Assembly (NCBI GenBank): GCA_035711465.1
Contig: DASTCC010000186.1
Location: forward strand, 1 to 9,788
Direction of reading: 5' to 3'
DNA from: DASTCC01 sp035711465
GTDB taxonomy: Bacteria; Acidobacteriota; Vicinamibacteria; Vicinamibacterales; SCN-69-37
Length of the DNA: 9,788 nucleotides
The notes beneath the pieces were generated by a model. The model searched no databases, was not told the origin of the DNA, and saw nothing but the letters and a program-made list of their open reading frames with translations. The translations under genes and the position numbers were made by a program. Positions 8,252 through 9,788 of this stretch are shown here, piece by piece; the first letter of the stretch is position 1; each line of letters starts with the position of its first letter.

Positions 8252-8962
8252 TCATTTGAGCGCAAACCTGACCGTCACCGTCATGAGCACCGGGATCGGC
8301 TGACCGTTGAGCCGAGTCGGCGTGTAGCGCCACTTCGAGACCGCGTCGATCGCGGCCTGATCGAGAAGCGGGATCGAGCGCAGGACTCTGACGCCGCGGA
8401 CGATGCCGGTTTCGTCGATCGTGGCCTCGAGGACGACGACGCCCTCGACTTTCGCGGCGCGCGCGACGACCGGATAGTCGGGCACGGTGTGCGACGTTCG
8501 TTCCGGTGCGTGGATGTTGCCGCCTACGGGAATCGGCGTCGCGGACGCGGGCGGTGGCGGCAGCGGAGCGTTCCCAAGCGAGCTGCTCAGGGCGGGTGCC
8601 AGTCCGGTCGGCGACGTCACCGCGCCGACGCCGGAAAAGGATGGCGCGAACGCCGGCGGTGTGGGCGGCTCGCGCGGATTCTCCGCCGCCGCGCTCGGCG
8701 CAGCGTCTGGATTGAGCGGCGACACCGCCGGCGGCGTGGCCGGTGCGGTGGGCGGTGGCGGCGGTGGTGCCGGCGGCGGCGCCGGAATCATCACGGCGTC
8801 GATCCGGCGGGCAAGGTCTGGACCTTCGATTGCCGCCAGCTGCGCCGCGACGAGGCCGACGAGCACGATGACGTGCAGCCCGATCGAGATCGCGAGCGTC
8901 CGGTTGCGCTTGCGGTTCCGTGGCGGCGTGATGACGGACTGGTCGAACAGCGAGCGTGGCAT
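8252..8962 (-). CDS. TonB-family energy transducer (orphan)
   Basis: 236 residues, the usual size for TonB. The ATG at 8962 has GGGAGGGT about 4 nt upstream. A basic N-terminus (PPRNRKRNR, 13-21) precedes one membrane anchor (TLAISIGLHVIVLVGLVAAQL, about 22-42). A periplasm-spanning linker rich in Pro follows, with a run APPPAPPPPPPTAPATPP near 61-78 and PLPPPPAS near 133-140. The C-terminal TonB domain (about 160-236) shows YPVVARAAKVEGVVVLEATI (163-182), DETGIVRGVRVLRS, and AAIDAVSKWRYTPTRLNGQP (203-222), all standard for the family. TonB proteins carry proton-motive energy from ExbB/ExbD to outer-membrane receptors. No exbB, exbD or TonB-dependent receptor is in the window, so its partners are elsewhere. 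It converges with the upstream permease (58 nt) and diverges from the next one (163 nt). The anchor has a His (H30), as in canonical TonB anchors. Confidence 0.93.
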   Translation of the reverse strand: MPRSLFDQSVITPPRNRKRNRTLAISIGLHVIVLVGLVAAQLAAIEGPDLARRIDAVMIPAPPPAPPPPPPTAPATPPAVSPLNPDAAPSAAAENPREPPTPPAFAPSFSGVGAVTSPTGLAPALSSSLGNAPLPPPPASATPIPVGGNIHAPERTSHTVPDYPVVARAAKVEGVVVLEATIDETGIVRGVRVLRSIPLLDQAAIDAVSKWRYTPTRLNGQPIPVLMTVTVRFALK

Positions 8963-8982
8963 GGCACCCTCCCGGCGCGTGT

Positions 8983-9006
8983 GAATCGGCCACCGTGGCG
9001 CGATTC
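8983..9006 (-). promoter_or_regulatory. Leader hairpin just before the tonB ribosome site
   Basis: GAATCG (8983-8988) and GCCAC (8989-8993) pair with GTGGC (8995-8999) and CGATTC (9001-9006), with G9000 as a single bulge. In RNA this folds as about nine pairs with a small loop. Its edge is 21 nt before the tonB ATG and about 10 nt before the GGGAGGG ribosome site. It could tune tonB translation or stabilise the mRNA; as DNA it could be an operator. Function is inference. Confidence 0.35.
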
Positions 9007-9019
9007 GGTTGCGCGAGCA

Positions 9020-9033
9020 GGAAGGGCCCTTCC
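9020..9033. promoter_or_regulatory. Perfect 14-bp palindrome in the tonB/permease divergent gap
   Basis: GGAAGGGCCCTTCC is a perfect 14-bp palindrome 58 bp before the tonB ATG and about 93 bp before the permease GTG. The lack of a loop makes it a poor RNA hairpin, so a DNA-binding site for a dimeric regulator is the more natural reading. By chance about 0.01 such sites are expected in a gap this short, but roughly one is expected in the whole window. Confidence 0.3.
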
Positions 9034-9091
9034 CGTTTCGTCTTGAGCTTTTGACACCGGCGCAGGAAGATTGGCGCAGGCGAATCCCGCT

Positions 9092-9120
9092 GGAACCGGG
9101 CGATTCGGGCCGCGTCTAAC
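9092..9120 (+). promoter_or_regulatory. ECF-sigma-like promoter of the second permease
   Basis: GGAACC (9092-9097), a 16-nt spacer, then GTCTAAC (9114-9120). This resembles the GGAAC ... CGTC/TCTRA pattern of many ECF (sigma-E-like) promoters. The -10 ends 5 nt before the GTG at 9126, so the transcript would be leaderless or nearly so, which fits the absence of a ribosome site. No ECF sigma gene is in the window. Confidence 0.45.
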
Positions 9121-9125
9121 ATCCC

Positions 9126-9788
9126 GTGCTGCTCCAGGACGTCAAATACGCGCTGCGCAGCCTCTGGCTGGCGAAGGGATTCGCGGTCGTCGCCATCCTC
9201 TGCCTCGGCTTCGGGATCGGCCTCAACTCGACGATCTTCAGCATCGTCGACGGCGTGCTGCTGAAGCCGTATCCGTATGCGGATCCCGACCGGCTCGTCT
9301 ATCTCGCGTCGGAGAATCGGACGAGCGGCGCCGATCGCGCCGGCGTCTCCTTCCGCGACCTCGAAGATCTGCGCACGTCGGCCAGGTCATTTGCGACGGT
9401 GACGGGACTCCAGTTCCGAAGTCTCAGCGTTTCCGACAGCGGCGGGGAGCCATCGCGGTATCAGGGGCAGCTGATCACGTGGGACCTGTTTCCGATGCTC
9501 GGCGTCCAGCCGATTCTGGGGCGCGCGTTCACGGCGAGCGACGACCAGCCTGGCGCTGCCGCCGTCGCGCTGATCTCGCACGCGGTCTGGACGCTGCGTT
9601 ATCACAACGACGGCAACGTGATCGGCCGCCAGATCCTCGTCAACGGCAACCCGACGGTGATCGTCGGCGTGATGCCGGCGCGATTCGAGTTTCCCGAGAA
9701 CGCCAAGCTCTGGCTGCCGATCACGCCGATCCTGACGCCGCCGCCGGCCCGCGACGCCCGAAGTCTCAACGTCTTCGCGCGGCTGGCG
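9126..9788 (+). CDS. ADOP family permease (FtsX/MacB-type), partial (C-terminus outside window)
   Basis: First 221 codons of a second orphan permease, open to the window edge. The start is well bracketed: an in-frame TAA at 9117-9119 lies just 6 nt before the GTG, which opens the conserved VLLQDVKYALRSLWLAKGF. One TM (about 18-42, AVVAILCLGFGIGLNSTIFSIV) precedes the extracytoplasmic MacB-like core, with LLKPYPYADPDRLVYL (45-60), SFRDLEDLR, LGVQPILGRAF (125-135) and a strand VNGNPTVIVGVMPARFEFP (172-190). Unlike the permease at 5617 it has no prefix domain and no PadR partner, and starts directly at the QDVKYALR segment. It diverges from tonB. An ECF-like promoter sits right before it, so its control differs from that of the PadR-linked copy. 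Substrate unknown; it should have a second core repeat beyond the window. Confidence 0.93.
   Translation, partial: MLLQDVKYALRSLWLAKGFAVVAILCLGFGIGLNSTIFSIVDGVLLKPYPYADPDRLVYLASENRTSGADRAGVSFRDLEDLRTSARSFATVTGLQFRSLSVSDSGGEPSRYQGQLITWDLFPMLGVQPILGRAFTASDDQPGAAAVALISHAVWTLRYHNDGNVIGRQILVNGNPTVIVGVMPARFEFPENAKLWLPITPILTPPPARDARSLNVFARLA

Noticed and set aside
9051..9056. Perfect TTGACA as a -35 box before the second permease
   Set aside because: No -10-like hexamer at 16-19 nt; the ECF-like boxes nearer the gene fit better.
9059..9080. GGCGCAGG direct repeat (two copies, 14 bp apart)
   Set aside because: Only 8 bp and two copies in GC-rich DNA; no further support for a binding site.

Overview
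The window is very GC-rich DNA with mostly G or C at third codon positions. It carries a gene set typical of Acidobacteriota, most likely class Vicinamibacteria. Lineage markers are two FtsX/MacB-type orphan permeases (ADOP family), one of them behind a PadR regulator, and a Tat-exported Gfo/Idh/MocA oxidoreductase paired with a sugar-isomerase-like TIM-barrel protein. The taxonomic call is inference from gene content; no rRNA or other marker gene is present.

Layout. 1-2012 (minus): a two-gene unit of a Gfo/Idh/MocA oxidoreductase (348-2012) followed by a xylose-isomerase-like protein (start 319, running off the left edge). Both have N-terminal twin-arginine leaders, so they probably act together on sugars outside the cytoplasm. 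2013-2460: a divergent intergenic region with an interrupted dyad, a hairpin over a ribosome binding site, and a 36-residue single-TM small ORF (2265-2375). 2461-3873 (plus): a two-lobe HD / HD-GYP-type phosphohydrolase whose first lobe is degenerate. 3913-5214 (plus): a secreted, predicted beta-barrel protein of unknown function with an N-terminal CxxC. It may be translated leaderless from a GTG, and a strong hairpin follows its stop codon. 5287-8193 (plus): a tight PadR-ADOP permease operon. 8252-8962 (minus): an orphan TonB-family energy transducer, convergent with the permease. 9126-9788 (plus): the first 221 codons of a second ADOP permease, divergent from tonB, with an ECF-sigma-like promoter directly before its GTG.

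The window looks like an envelope and secretion neighbourhood: exported sugar enzymes, an outer-membrane-type protein, MacB-like permeases and a TonB protein, with one probable cyclic-dinucleotide or nucleotide phosphohydrolase. I see no mobile element, tRNA, rRNA or CRISPR array. I found no clear new multi-gene system. The least explained items are the CxxC beta-barrel protein, the hairpin-masked small membrane ORF, and the ECF-like leaderless promoter of the second permease. Nearly all long ORFs in other frames are antisense shadows caused by the high GC content.
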